A DNA stretch of 64,000 bases, taken from NCBI GenBank assembly GCA_964035545.1, contig OZ037771.1, positions 11,359,980 through 11,423,979 on the forward strand. Reading direction: 5' to 3'. The position numbers and the translations under genes were made by a program. Numbering within the stretch: position 1 is the first letter of the stretch; every line of letters begins with the position of its first letter. Source of the DNA: Bugula neritina. Its lineage: Eukaryota > Bryozoa > Gymnolaemata > Cheilostomatida > Bugulidae. Under the pieces are notes generated by a model. That model was not told the DNA's origin. It ran no database searches and was given only the letters and a program-made list of their open reading frames with translations. This document shows, one piece after another, positions 26,217-36,827 of the stretch.

Positions 26217-28088
26217 TATGTTGCACGGTCTTCATTTCTTCCCTCTTATAGTAGTGGTTCCACTACTGCTTTGGTTTTTACAAACTATTATTTCCAACAA
26301 AGTTTTTTCCTATATATTGTTTGCTAAAAAACATTTCAAATCAATTTGTAAGTATAGGAAGAATGATGAAGCAGAATTTCAAGGCTTATAATTCTTATCC
26401 AATCACATAGCATTATTATAAGTTGATTGGTTGTCTAGTTTATAAGGGAGCACAAAGGAGGTAGCTCTGATTGGGTATGCAGGGTCTAACACACACACAC
26501 AACACACACACACACACACACAACACACACAACACACATACATGCACACATCTCTGCATAAATCTTGTAAACATTTAGGCATTTGTGTTTGCAAAAAGTG
26601 AATGTGTCTAGCAGGTGGTGTTTTCAGAAAAACATGTTTTTGTTACACATATTCAGGTGTTTTAACTTTCAAAACTATTCATGAGCTTCTCTCAGTAGAA
26701 GAATGCTTGGCCAGTTTCAGTATGTCTTTCATATTGATTTCATGTTTACTATTTCTACAATTTTGTTTAATGTGGACAAGCCTCAATACCTGAATAAGAG
26801 AGTAGATTGTTCTTGTAAGACATGGGTATATTTCATAGTTAAAAAGAGTCCTTCAATCTCCTAGTTTTAGTTTTCACTCCAAACCATACTCTAGCTATAA
26901 ATTTCATACTTACCTCATGATTATCCTTCTATTGGAGCCAAAAAGTGCATTACTATATCAAAAATTACACAAAAAATTGAAATAATGGACCGCTTACAAA
27001 TTACTTTGATATAGTAACTGTAAGAACTTTGGATGCAATAAAGACTAAAGTCTTTAGGTCGATCTTTAGATACATCTGACTTGCAAATGCCCACAACCTA
27101 CTAAACCATTAAATATAGCAGTCTAGACATAACAGCAATAATAACTTTACAACAGTTTTGTTATAAAGTTCAGTAAATAGTTGTAACCTTCAGTTTGTAC
27201 AAAGATTGTATAAGCTACTTGAATAATACATTAAAATTTTGACTCCTTAAACCTCCTTTTACTGGTCAGTATTTTATTGCTTATGGCGCCACATTTTTGC
27301 GTGTCTGGCCAACAATATAAACAGTAAAACACAGATTGCATAGCAAGTTTCAGTTCTGTTTCAGTCAGAGCATTCCAGGAACTTCAACTCATTCATAATA
27401 ACAGATTTCAACAAGGCTTTAATGTTTTGCTGCTTTTATCAGGAAATGAGTTTTTTGTATTTGTAATTCAATCTTCTTTCAATTATTTCTTTTGTGAATC
27501 AGATTAAATAAAAATATTAGTTTACTGTGAAAATGATGTATATAAATTCTGTGATATTGTTGTTGACCCAAATGTAAGTATATGATGAAAGAGAATTAAT
27601 TTATTTGGAAGAAAGTTAGTAGGTATATATAAAGCATTGCACTGCTTTCATTTGAGATATAACAATAGTTAAGGATAAGTTAGAATATATAATTAAAATA
27701 GATCAAAGTTATACTTTTTCAAAATAAATTTTAAAAATCTAACCATATATGCTTTTTAATTTACATTATATGGTATACTGCATACTATTGCAATAGTTGC
27801 ATGTACATAATTGCAAGATAAGTAAATTATGGAGTTTTGACTACATGTTTTTATACCAGAAAATTTTGTGTTTTACATTACTGCATGACAAGTAATGCAT
27901 ACTATTACTTATTATAAACCAGGAAACTTGGAGAGCTCATTATAAGTGGCTACATTTACATAGGAAAGCGTATATAGCATAGTCATCTACTAAACAAAGT
28001 TTAAAACTCATCAAGAGGGCTTTGTTTCCCACCAGTTTATGGGAACAAAATAATATATGAGTTGTCATCTCATTTAGAATTTCATAGA
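26217..28088. other. Intergenic, upstream of paralog B
   Basis: AT-rich sequence with a CA microsatellite near 26490. The first few hundred bases presumably include the paralog B promoter, but no motif stands out. No coding exon is seen. Confidence 0.5.
26488..26551. repeat. (CA)n microsatellite
   Basis: An ACAC dinucleotide run interrupted by AACAC steps. The minus-strand Cys/Val reading frame over it is an artefact. Confidence 0.95.
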
Positions 28089-28096
28089 ATCTAGAT

Positions 28097-28404
28097 CAGG
28101 GCCAGACGCAGTCCACAGCCTATATTTTTGTGGCCTTCGAGGGCATAACAAATAAAATTATTTTTCACACATGTATGAATTAGAGGGAAAAACCACCTTT
28201 TAAATGTCTTATTTATACACATGCTACAAAATATTTTGTTTGCAGCAACTATTAGGACTTTATTGTGTAATGGTTCATAAAAATTTTGAATAAAGTATTT
28301 TGAAAAATACTGATGCTGAGGCCCCCAGCTCAAACTGAAGTTTACAATGTGGCATGAAATTTCCCTTTCAGTGGCCCTCACTCTAAAAAGGTTGGACACC
28401 TTTG
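28097..28404. mobile_element. Non-autonomous hAT-type MITE (308 bp)
   Basis: The element is flanked by an exact 8-base target duplication ATCTAGAT (28089-28096 and 28405-28412), the length typical of hAT transposons. Its ends read CAGGGCC on the left and, inverted, CAAAGGTG on the right. Internal text with GGGCCAC and TCCAACCTTTTTAGAG is reminiscent of known hAT MITE ends. No transposase is encoded; the 122-codon minus-strand frame is chance. The target word is palindromic, which slightly weakens the duplication evidence. Confidence 0.65.
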
Positions 28405-28412
28405 ATCTAGAT

Positions 28413-29445
28413 TCTAGATGAATATTATGATTTATGCTATTTAACATGGTTAAAAGCATTACTGTTATATGCTATGAACAAATTGACGAATGGGCGCAAT
28501 GGCAGGAAAAGACAGAAGTATTTTGTTTAGGTTATGTCACATGAGCACACAACTCTAGTTGTGAATTACATTAAATTAAAAACTTTTGAATAAGTCAAAA
28601 CTGGTTTTGATTTATTTGATCTTTACAATAAAAATTACATTTATCAAAAAACATGGAGCCTATAATATTAACGCTGCAAGTAATCATTGTAATATTGTTG
28701 CATCACGCTTGTTAGTATAACTTCTCTCTATTAACTAAAACTGACCCTGTCTTATATAATATAATATTCCATTTATATGAACTCAATACTTTAGTTTATA
28801 TTAAAAGTTATTGAAGCTTTGTTGAACTATATATACTTTTCATCCTGTGACAACAGTAATATGAAATGCTGCTATTGTGAATAAATACACCAGTCGAACC
28901 AAGCTACCCACATACAGTAAATTTGTAAGCCACTGGATTTTTCTTAACATAAATATAAAATATTACACCTTACATTATGTTGCACCCTATTTGTGCTTCA
29001 CCGACCCCCCCCCCCCATCCCGGGCCCCTCTAATCAAATTTAGCTGGCTCGAGTTTGACTTCAGCTTATAAAAATACCAGCTCCTTGTCCACGATTCTGC
29101 TTTTTCAATGATTTTTACATTCAAATATAGTTTCTTTTAATGTCTTTTACTTCTGTATTAAATAAAGTGATCTGACCCAACTGTGGTCTAGTGTTCCAGA
29201 TCATTGAGCATGTCCTCACATATCGCGTTATGGTCATAAATGACATGACCTAGTTATAGTTTCTATGTTTCCAACTCCTCTCATTGTTCATAACAAATAG
29301 TTCCACCAACAATATAGTAGTATTTGACATCACTGTATATTGCATCATCATATTTTCATCTAGTTTGAAACCTGCAGGTAAAACTCCAATACTGTTCAGA
29401 CATATAAACACCAATATATAGTTCAATTTAGCAGGAAAAAAAAAT
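28413..29445. other. Intergenic, no gene seen
   Basis: AT-rich sequence with a poly-C run near 29006. Short frames here have no coding character. Confidence 0.5.
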
Positions 29446-29552
29446 TCTTGAATAAAAGTAATATATTTCAATAATCTCAAGGAAATGACATATTTATACA
29501 AGAAAGAATTTTAGTTACCTATATAATATCTGATATAATAAATTTTAAACAA
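29446..29552. repeat. Dispersed repeat, copy 1 (about 105 bp)
   Basis: This segment, from CTTGAATAAAAG to ATAAATTTTAAACAA, aligns with 33494-33594 with short gaps. The shared 3' core is TAATATCTGATAT then ATAAATTTTAAACAA. Its nature is unknown. It directly precedes the SINE at 29553. Confidence 0.6.
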
Positions 29553-30005
29553 GGGAGCGGCTGTGACCTAGAGGTTAGAGCGCTTGGTTATCTCTCTAGA
29601 GTCAAGACACACTTTGCCGCACTTTAGGCCGTAATTACGAAAAATATCAGCTATTTTTAATATGTTCGGGCTGGAGTTCTCAAAGTGCGCTATTGGGTAC
29701 AATCTATGACATCTCATTGGACATTTATATCCAATGAATTTACTCGAACGTCTTCCTGTCCAATAGGAATCCGCCGCAACTTTTTTTAATCAATCAGTGC
29801 TTGATCCTAATGTACCGCAACGCTGTACAGGAAGCTCAGACATTTGTAAAAATTGTGAACATTTTACCTTACGGCCTACGGTGCGGCAAAGTGTGTCTTG
29901 GGGGTTAGTAAGCACGGCGTCATGGGTTTGAGCCTCAGTAAAGGTCATTGGTGCTGTTAATAATGCCATAATTGCTCCCGTGCCTCATCTTAGCTAGTCT
30001 TTAGC
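29553..30005 (+). mobile_element. tRNA-derived SINE, split by an inverted-repeat element
   Basis: A tRNA-like head (GTGACCTAGAGGTTAGAGCG, box A type) at 29553-29602 continues after the nested element at 29901 with a box B-like GGGTTTGAGCCTC. A tail with CATTGGTGCTGTTAATAATG and GTGCCTCATCTTAGC follows. The order and the CATTGGTG word match the SINE at 39735-39905, so both belong to one family. The interruption shows that the SINE is older than the insertion. Confidence 0.6.
29603..29900. mobile_element. Inverted-repeat DNA element, copy 1 (nested in a SINE)
   Basis: Ends are CAAGACACACTTTGCCGCAC and its reverse complement GTGCGGCAAAGTGTGTCTTG. Inner ends also match (GGCCGTAA against TTACGGCC). 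The internal sequence shares ATTGG/CCAATAGGA and AATCAATCAGTGCTTGATC with the copy at 56801-57494. It is 298 bp with no coding capacity. Confidence 0.75.
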
Positions 30006-30862
30006 TCTATTTAACAAAAACCTGCTTCATCAAGGTTTTCTCACAGAAATTTTATAAAAATTTTAAACAAGAACTAAAATTATAAACAGTCATTCGTAAA
30101 TTTTGATACTTTAAATGCCGCTCTAGCTATTGCTGCTGCTGCTGCTGCTGGAGTAAATTAGTAATAGTGCTATATTCCTCCCAGCACATCTATGGTTGAT
30201 GCCTTAGCAAGTATAGAAACATTGTTTAATGCCTCTTTAGTGAACGAAGTCTGTTGTAAGTATTTATAATTCAATTTGGTATTGTATAAACCATAAACTA
30301 CAATTTCTCTTAATTTTGCAAGTTTCTATTGTTTTAAATGGAATAATCTTGCTATTAGTTTATCACAGTACCACAAGCTCCCTTTCAACTAAAGACTGGT
30401 GCAGAATGAAGTAAACATATAAAATGGGTCAAAATAGTTGTCCTCAGTCTATTAATAGACAGATGTACAGCTAACCTCAGATTGGCCAGGTTTAAGAACT
30501 GCACGTTTAAAAATCAGTCAGTTATTTCTGTTCGCAATTGGTTTAAATGTGAGCATTGTTTTTACTGCAACTACGTATACTACCTATGCAAACCAAAAAG
30601 TTACCTATCACACTGACGTGGCCTTTCCCAGTCGACCCGCATTCCTGCAGTCCCATTATTAAACAGGTCATTGTCAGGTTATAGACAGTTGACCTAGTAA
30701 TAGTAGTAGTAGTAGCAGGGCATACAAATTGTGTATTGTGTATAGAAAATTTAACAGTACTATACGACATATGATCATCTGTTTGAATTTATTATTGTTG
30801 CCAGCTAAGTAGAACGGCAGTATTGTTTTAACAAACTAGCCTGTGGATAAAGTTAATTCACT
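30006..30862. other. Intergenic, upstream of the acetyltransferase gene
   Basis: This includes a short GCT repeat near 30131 and a TAGTAG run near 30700. The promoter of the acetyltransferase gene should lie here. No clear TATA box or other element stands out. Confidence 0.45.
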
Positions 30863-32814
30863 ATGACCAGCAACATTGAATTCAAGGTAAGTAAATATAT
30901 GTTATACTAGTTACAGTTGATATAATATGATTATTCAATGATTATAAAAAGTTATAGTTTACTGTATTGCATTTTATAATAAACACAATGGTATTGCAAG
31001 GTCTGTTCTAGCTTGAAAATTTTAAAAGATGTTAGCATCTATAACTCATTCGATGTTTTTCAAAATTGGTTTGACTTCATCAACTTGCATTTTAACTCAA
31101 GAAATCTAAATTCAATAATAGGAATAAAGTAAAGCCCTTATCTTATGTATTTTCACCGTTTCTTAGCGTGACAGATTTTATCCTCATAATAATGGGCCAT
31201 AATATTATGTATTGCTGATTAAAAACTCCTTGAATCGCTTGAAAGTGGAGTTGTTGTGACAGAATAGCCTAAAATTATACACTGTACTGTGTCGAGTTTG
31301 TTGGTGAGTAATATGCAACATCTATTCAAAAATTAAGCACAGTACTGATCAGTCGATTCGCTTTGTTTTACATAATTTTTAGTCTCAATTCCCAAAAATA
31401 AAGTATTTTATAACATTTCTTCACTCTGGGGTAAGTTTATGCTGCAATAGATTTCTATGATATCACAATATCCATAACCCTGCAGGTGTTTGAACAAACA
31501 GAAGATGGATGGAAGCGCCTGCTGAAGGTATGGATGTCAGCCCACCTGACTGAAACTGTCGCAAGTGGACTCTCCTTCTTTTCAACAGAGTTTGGTCACA
31601 ACTTGTTAGAGTCTGGGCTTCAAAAGTGCTACAAGAGTATAAATGCTCCCCTGGTGGTAGCTGTGGACATTAACACCCAAGAGGTAAATAATATCATGTT
31701 TAGTCAATATATGACCTTGACCAGAAAGTGTGAAACTAGGGAGAAAGTAGGACTAAAAGATTCAGCATTAAAAAATAATAATCTAACTAAAAAGTTTTTA
31801 CAACAATAAAATGATATCCTTAAACATACTCTCGCATGACAACACAAGTCTGTGACATCTCAGAATATTCTGAAGTAAAATAAACGGTATATACAAAGAA
31901 TTGAAACTGAGAACCAAGTTGTATTTCTATATATACTTTCTAGTTATAACAATAATAATATGCAACATATTCAAATTCAAAGCTAAAATGCTTTTGATCC
32001 AGCTTACACCTAGCTGACTCAAATATTTCTTTAATCTCTATGCGTGGTCACCTGCAGTTATTTATAAGTCATTAAGTCCTTTTAAAATTACACCATGTAG
32101 GTGGTGGGTTTTATGTGGAATCAAATCGTAAACAGAGACTTTGATGCAGAGTGGGTTGGGCCTGCTGGATTGAGAGGATATGGTTCCTATACGGAGGAAG
32201 AACACCAACAGCAAGTTGACGCATACTTGGAGTTCTGGAAGATGCTGAGTGACCGAGGAAACTTTTTTGATCATTTCGAGTGAGTTGACTAATACTCAGT
32301 TGTAACAGTTGGAGTATTTACTAGCAGCAGTATAGTTGCAATATGATTACTTCAAATGCATAGCAGTTATAGCATGTTATATCGCAGCTCCTAAAGATTA
32401 TAATAAATCACAGACAAAATTATACAATTATTGTGTTTTTACTACACTGTTGAAATTAAAAGTCTATAGAATGATAATACTTCAAGCTAAAACATCCATT
32501 GTCTAATTATCTTCTATTTTTGCAGAGTTGATGAACTGTTTGACCTAATTTTTTTATCAGTCTTGAAAGAATATCGTCACAGAGGCATTGGATTCAAGTT
32601 AATGAGTAAAAGTCTTGAGATAGCTAAAGAGCTAGGTTATAAAGTAGCTTTTAGTAACTTTACCAGCAAGTACAGTTACAGTATTGCGTGCTCCATGGGC
32701 TTCACACCTATTGCAGAACTGGACTACAAAACTCATTACAAGAACTACTTAAATATACCCAAAGAAATAGCCCAGATCCATGATAAAGTCGTGGCTATGG
32801 GAAAGAGGTTGTAG
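30863..32814 (+). CDS. GNAT acetyltransferase, arylalkylamine N-acetyltransferase-like (4 exons)
   Basis: Exons: 30863-30886, 31486-31683, 32101-32279 and 32526-32814, all GT-AG, joining to 229 residues. The fold is GNAT: a strand with LVVAVDINTQEVVGFMWNQ, then the acetyl-CoA loop KEYRHRGIGFKLM (R-x-x-G-x-G type) and the helix KSLEIAKELGYK, with the late strand VAFSNFTSKYSYSIACSMGF. The order and length fit the invertebrate aaNAT group, which acetylates amines such as dopamine, serotonin or polyamines; the substrate cannot be read from the sequence. The first exon encodes only eight residues (MTSNIEFK), and its ATG and donor are good. The protein is expected to be cytosolic. It sits between paralogs B and C, divergent from B and convergent with C. 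No functional link is implied. Confidence 0.85.
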
Positions 32815-33470
32815 AACTGAAAGATCGTATCACAGCTCATACGATAGGATATTGTGAACTGCATCATATGGTTCAAATGCTAAAAAACTTGTAGTCTATT
32901 TGAGTAAAGGCTTGTTCATTCACATAGAGTGGAGTTTAACTTATAATTACTTATGAACTGCTATACTGAGCTATTGGTTTTTAAATTTATATGTAGGATG
33001 CTATCAATAATAATTTGACTAGATTTGCATAGTTGTGGCTATAATATTCACAGTCATTAATCATCAACAGATCAAGTATTGTTCCAGTTAAGGTTTTTAA
33101 TATGTGTGGATTACTAGTTCATTTTATTAGAAATTGCTGCATTCCAAATGAATATTTAATGCTTTTAGTCCCATCTTATTATTCTTGATATATATTTTTA
33201 TTGTTTTGTAGCTTTTAAATGGTTGAACGATTTTTTAATTATCACTTTTATGATAAGAGAGTTGCACTTTCAACAATTAGTACACATGTACTGTCTTAAT
33301 ACAGCTAGTATTCCCAGTGATTGCAAGCAACATTGTGTGAACTATATTGTAAAAAGGCACATATTATGTATAATATGAAAGTTTAAATGCTTTTCTAGTA
33401 AACTTTTTTAATACTGAATAGCTTTTAGAATTGCGAGTTTTAAGTTCTTATTGTAATTGAAAGTTATGCA

Positions 33471-33476
33471 AATAAA
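33471..33476 (+). terminator. Candidate polyadenylation signal AATAAA
   Basis: A hexamer about 660 bases after the acetyltransferase stop. A second AATAAA follows about 25 bases later. AT-rich sequence makes chance matches common. Confidence 0.4.
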
Positions 33477-33493
33477 AAATTATTGACATGTAT

Positions 33494-33594
33494 CCTTGAA
33501 TAAAGGCGATATATTTTATTATAGTCTCAATAAACTGATATATTTACAAATGAAAAGTTTAGTTACATAATATCTGATATATAAATTTTAAACA
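33494..33594. repeat. Dispersed repeat, copy 2 (about 100 bp)
   Basis: This aligns with 29446-29552: CTTGAATAAA at the start, TTTAGTTAC in the middle and ATAAATTTTAAACAA at the end. It has no SINE attached. Confidence 0.6.
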
Positions 33595-33923
33595 ATAAAC
33601 AGAATTATGTAATTTCTCTCTCCAATTTTCCGATTTCTGAAGTATCACAATATTTTTTAGACAAAGTCATAAACAATTAAAAAACAAGTTATATAATATA
33701 TGTTTGTTTACAGAATAAATATTTTTCTTGAGTGCAGCATACAGTATAGCAAAGTAATTATACTTGTTTATTAAATGAATAAAAATATTTCCTCATTGTT
33801 AGATATTTTTATGTTGCATATAACATACACTTTACCAATGCTTGGAGAAAGACGTTATTTTATCAATAAGCACTGCAGCTAAATTTTTATTTTGTCTTTT
33901 TTTGCAGTTTAGATGAATGTTAT

Positions 33924-35987
33924 TCACTCCAACTTAGTAGAGTAGCATTTACAGAGTCTTATCAACACTCTTTCACCAGTCTTGAAGTCATCATATGCTT
34001 TCCATTTACACTTCTGACTGTAATGTATTTCATATCCGTTTGTTTCTTCAGTCAACCCGGATGCTAGAGTCTTGTACATCTGCTTGTATTGTTTACAATT
34101 ACATACCCTGCAAAGAGCAGACAACTCATAAATATATAGGAAAAAAGGAGTTTAATATTTTTAGTGTCCAACAGCCAATAGTTGGCAAAGCTTCTTATGT
34201 TAACAGATTATTTAATTTGCCTTTTAAATTTGAAGAAATATTAGGTCTTATTCAAAAGTATTATTAACATGTATGTTTATGAAGACAATTTTAAATGACT
34301 TTAATAGTTTGATCTGCGTTATTAGTATTATTAAAATATTTATGCTAGGAATATACAGATATACGATTGTTAATTGTAATGAAGCTGTACCTTTGAGAAT
34401 GCTGCAAATAGTAGTGAAACAAAGCAGCTACTAAATTCATGAATTTTGTTGGAAAAGGTTAATTAATAAAAATGAAAAAGAATTGATTTTTCAGTAATCT
34501 GTAATTTAGTAATCAGTAATACGCATAATTTATGCACAAAAACTTCAACTATTCTTTGATTGACACCAACCTGACCAGGTGTTTTTCGTAGTATTTCATA
34601 TGCTGAACATTTGATGGATCTGACGGTGACATATCATGTGTTATGAGGGGAGACAACTGCTTTACTTTATATCCTGATCTGAAAGTAGAAATGTGCAAAT
34701 ATATGTAATTATAGTAGACTTCAAAATATGATTGGAGTTAGCTTTTCTATTAAGCTGTCTATAGCTTGGTTTCAAAGCGTAGAATAAATTGTAATTGTAA
34801 ATTGTAATACAGACTATATTATAATTTATTACATGCAAAACCTTGAACCTAATAACAATTATGTTAATTTGAATAATATTTAGTGTATACATTTGTATTA
34901 GTTTATGAATAAAATCGTATTAGTTTTGTTATAAGCCTGTACTAAATGTAATCAACTACAAATATATGAAAATAGTTTTATGAGCCTAATTACTTAAGTT
35001 TATTTCTTTCTAGTACAAACAAAACCTATGCAAGCAAAACCACTTACGTAGAGAATTGAGAGGTTTAGCATGTATGATACTTGAACACTTATAGCAGTAA
35101 TTCTTGAGATACGCTACTCTTGAGATAAAAGCAATTATACTGGTATTTAGTCATGACTTGCGAGGAGTACGATAGAAAGCAAATAATATAGTTCCACAGT
35201 TACTTACTTAGTCTTTTGCCTTTGGTAGCTGCATTTCTTGCTAGAATGGTACTCAATCTCCACTGGGTATTTGTTGGTGTGTTCAGTAGGTGAAGGGGGA
35301 AAGTCATCGTCCTCACCTTCATCTTCACTGGACAGCTGCGGACTCAATGACTGGATGCTTGGCCAATTATTTATATTACTTTTTATATCATTATTATTAT
35401 TATATGTTGAACTTGTCATGTCCACCCATCCATCTTGTGCTAAATTCAACTACAAAGCAAAAATAGGTTACAGTTGTAAGCTGTTATTATAAATAAAAAC
35501 AAAACACACTTATATCTGAAACTTGACCATACCATTTAAAAAGTTGATTGTTGCTGTAGTTTGCAGTAAACATGTGGTGTCTTTACCTTCAGCAGAATTA
35601 AAGAAGAATTACTAATTGAGAAGTACTCACTGCAGTAAAGCTCTGTCTCATCTGCTGAGGTTGCTGCTGCTGGTGAAATGAGTCACAATTATGATTTGAC
35701 TTTGATTGAAACTGGTCAATCCATCCAGAGGCGGGTCTTTGTCGGAATCCAGGGCCAGATCCTGATGGGACGGTATGGTAACAGTTATATGAGTAATCTT
35801 GCTGTTCAGGGATTGGCTGGATGTGATGGTATAGAGGTCTGGAATATACACAGCTAGAGGTCTTTGCTGATGGGTTGAGATGAAAGGTTGGCTTGTGACC
35901 AGCTGACTTTCTTATGGCTCTTACAGTCCCATAGGTTTGGGAATCGTTAACCTTGCTTACTTCGAAGAATCGTGGATTTGCAGGCAT
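33924..35987 (-). CDS. Paralog C of the six-cysteine family (4 exons, 296 aa)
   Basis: Exons: 35987-35631, 35449-35208, 34678-34571 and 34107-33924; phases 0, 2, 2 as in the other members. Exon 1 has YGTVRAIRKSAG at residues about 19-30, a Gln-rich patch (HQQQQPQQ) and many Ser, Pro and Tyr. The linker is Asn-rich, then acidic (SSEDEGEDDD). The module at 176-296 is the most divergent: HTNKYPVEIEYHSSKKCSY, SGYKVKQLS, QHMKYYEKHLVR, VCNCKQYKQMYK, a Thr/Glu-rich replacement for the NNDCDG segment, then the strongly kept GYEIHYSQKCKWKAYDDF and RVLIRLCKCYS. It lacks the seventh cysteine found in B, D and E. No signal peptide is seen. Function unknown. Confidence 0.75.
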
Positions 35988-36727
35988 TGTAACTACTACA
36001 ACTTCATCACCCGGAGTGCGAGGAACTAGTGCAGTGTCAAGCTTTATATACGATGAGGAAATGAGATGGTTATCTCTTCAGAATGTGCATATCGTGCGAG
36101 CTCACATTGTTTGCTGGAATTTCCAAGTAATACACATGACTGATGGAGCCTTCCTAAACTATTGAACAAGTGTCAACAAGTGCTACTTTATGACATTAAA
36201 AAGCTATAAATACAAGATTATAACTAACAATGGAATGCATAGAATACGTATTGATCTAATGCTGCTAGCCAGAATAAAATGAAGTTTATTATCTAAACTA
36301 TAACTTGCAGCAATATCTAGCCAGCTGGGCTTGCAAGGGGTAGATTTCTTTTATATGGGTGGTAGACTATGAGGAGCCTTGCATACACCAGCAACTAAAA
36401 CTATTATAAACAATAAAGCAATTAAAAGAGTTTAACCGAACAAGCCATAGATTAATACTCTGTTTACTGATGAAAGTAACGTATGATCACTTGAGGTAAT
36501 TTTTGTTTTGTCCTTTAAAATTTCACGTTAAAGTGGTTTTTTTGCAAATGGCAGAACTTAGTTAGCAAGCCAGAGGGTAGCAGCTTATAGCTTTCTAGAG
36601 TTTCTCATTATGAAATTTAATCAGCATTCAAAGCTGCTGCAGATTACAGCTACTCATATTCTTGATAACCTGCAGCTAGAATGACTTTAAAACATGAGGT
36701 TGTAGGAAGTCACAATGTGTTATTGAT
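35988..36727. other. Upstream of paralog C, no gene seen
   Basis: The promoter region of paralog C is expected here (minus strand). A few CpGs lie near 36010-36050. No clear core promoter motif was found. Confidence 0.4.
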
Positions 36728-36767
36728 GGCTCTTTCCACGCTAAGTATACTTAGCGTGGAAAGAGCC
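36728..36767. repeat. Perfect 40-bp palindrome
   Basis: GGCTCTTTCCACGCTAAGTA is followed directly by its exact reverse complement, with no spacer. It is separated by two bases from a second perfect palindrome. Confidence 0.95.
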
Positions 36768-36769
36768 AC

Positions 36770-36827
36770 GAATTTGCTTTGCACTCTCTGCATGCATATA
36801 TGCATGCAGAGAGTGCAAAGCAAATTC
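36770..36827. repeat. Perfect 58-bp palindrome
   Basis: 29-base arms beginning GAATTTGCTTTGCACTCTCT meet at ATA|TAT with no spacer. The pair with 36728-36767 could form two adjacent cruciforms. Confidence 0.95.

Larger units (their letters stand above)
32815..33923. other. Tail-to-tail interval between the acetyltransferase and paralog C
   Basis: This holds the 3' UTR of the acetyltransferase with an AATAAA at 33471-33476, and a dispersed repeat at 33494-33594 similar to 29446-29552. On the minus strand it contains the 3' end of paralog C. No other gene is seen. Confidence 0.55.

Noticed and set aside
28091-28459. 122-codon minus-strand frame
   Set aside because: It lies inside the hAT-type MITE. 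The sequence has transposon ends and a target duplication, with no transposase motif.
29250-29501. Possible decayed exon 3 of the six-cysteine family (GFKLDE, and VKYYY in another frame)
   Set aside because: The similarity needs a frame change and lacks the SG-x-x-VK start and the LVR end in one frame. No matching exon 4 lies downstream.
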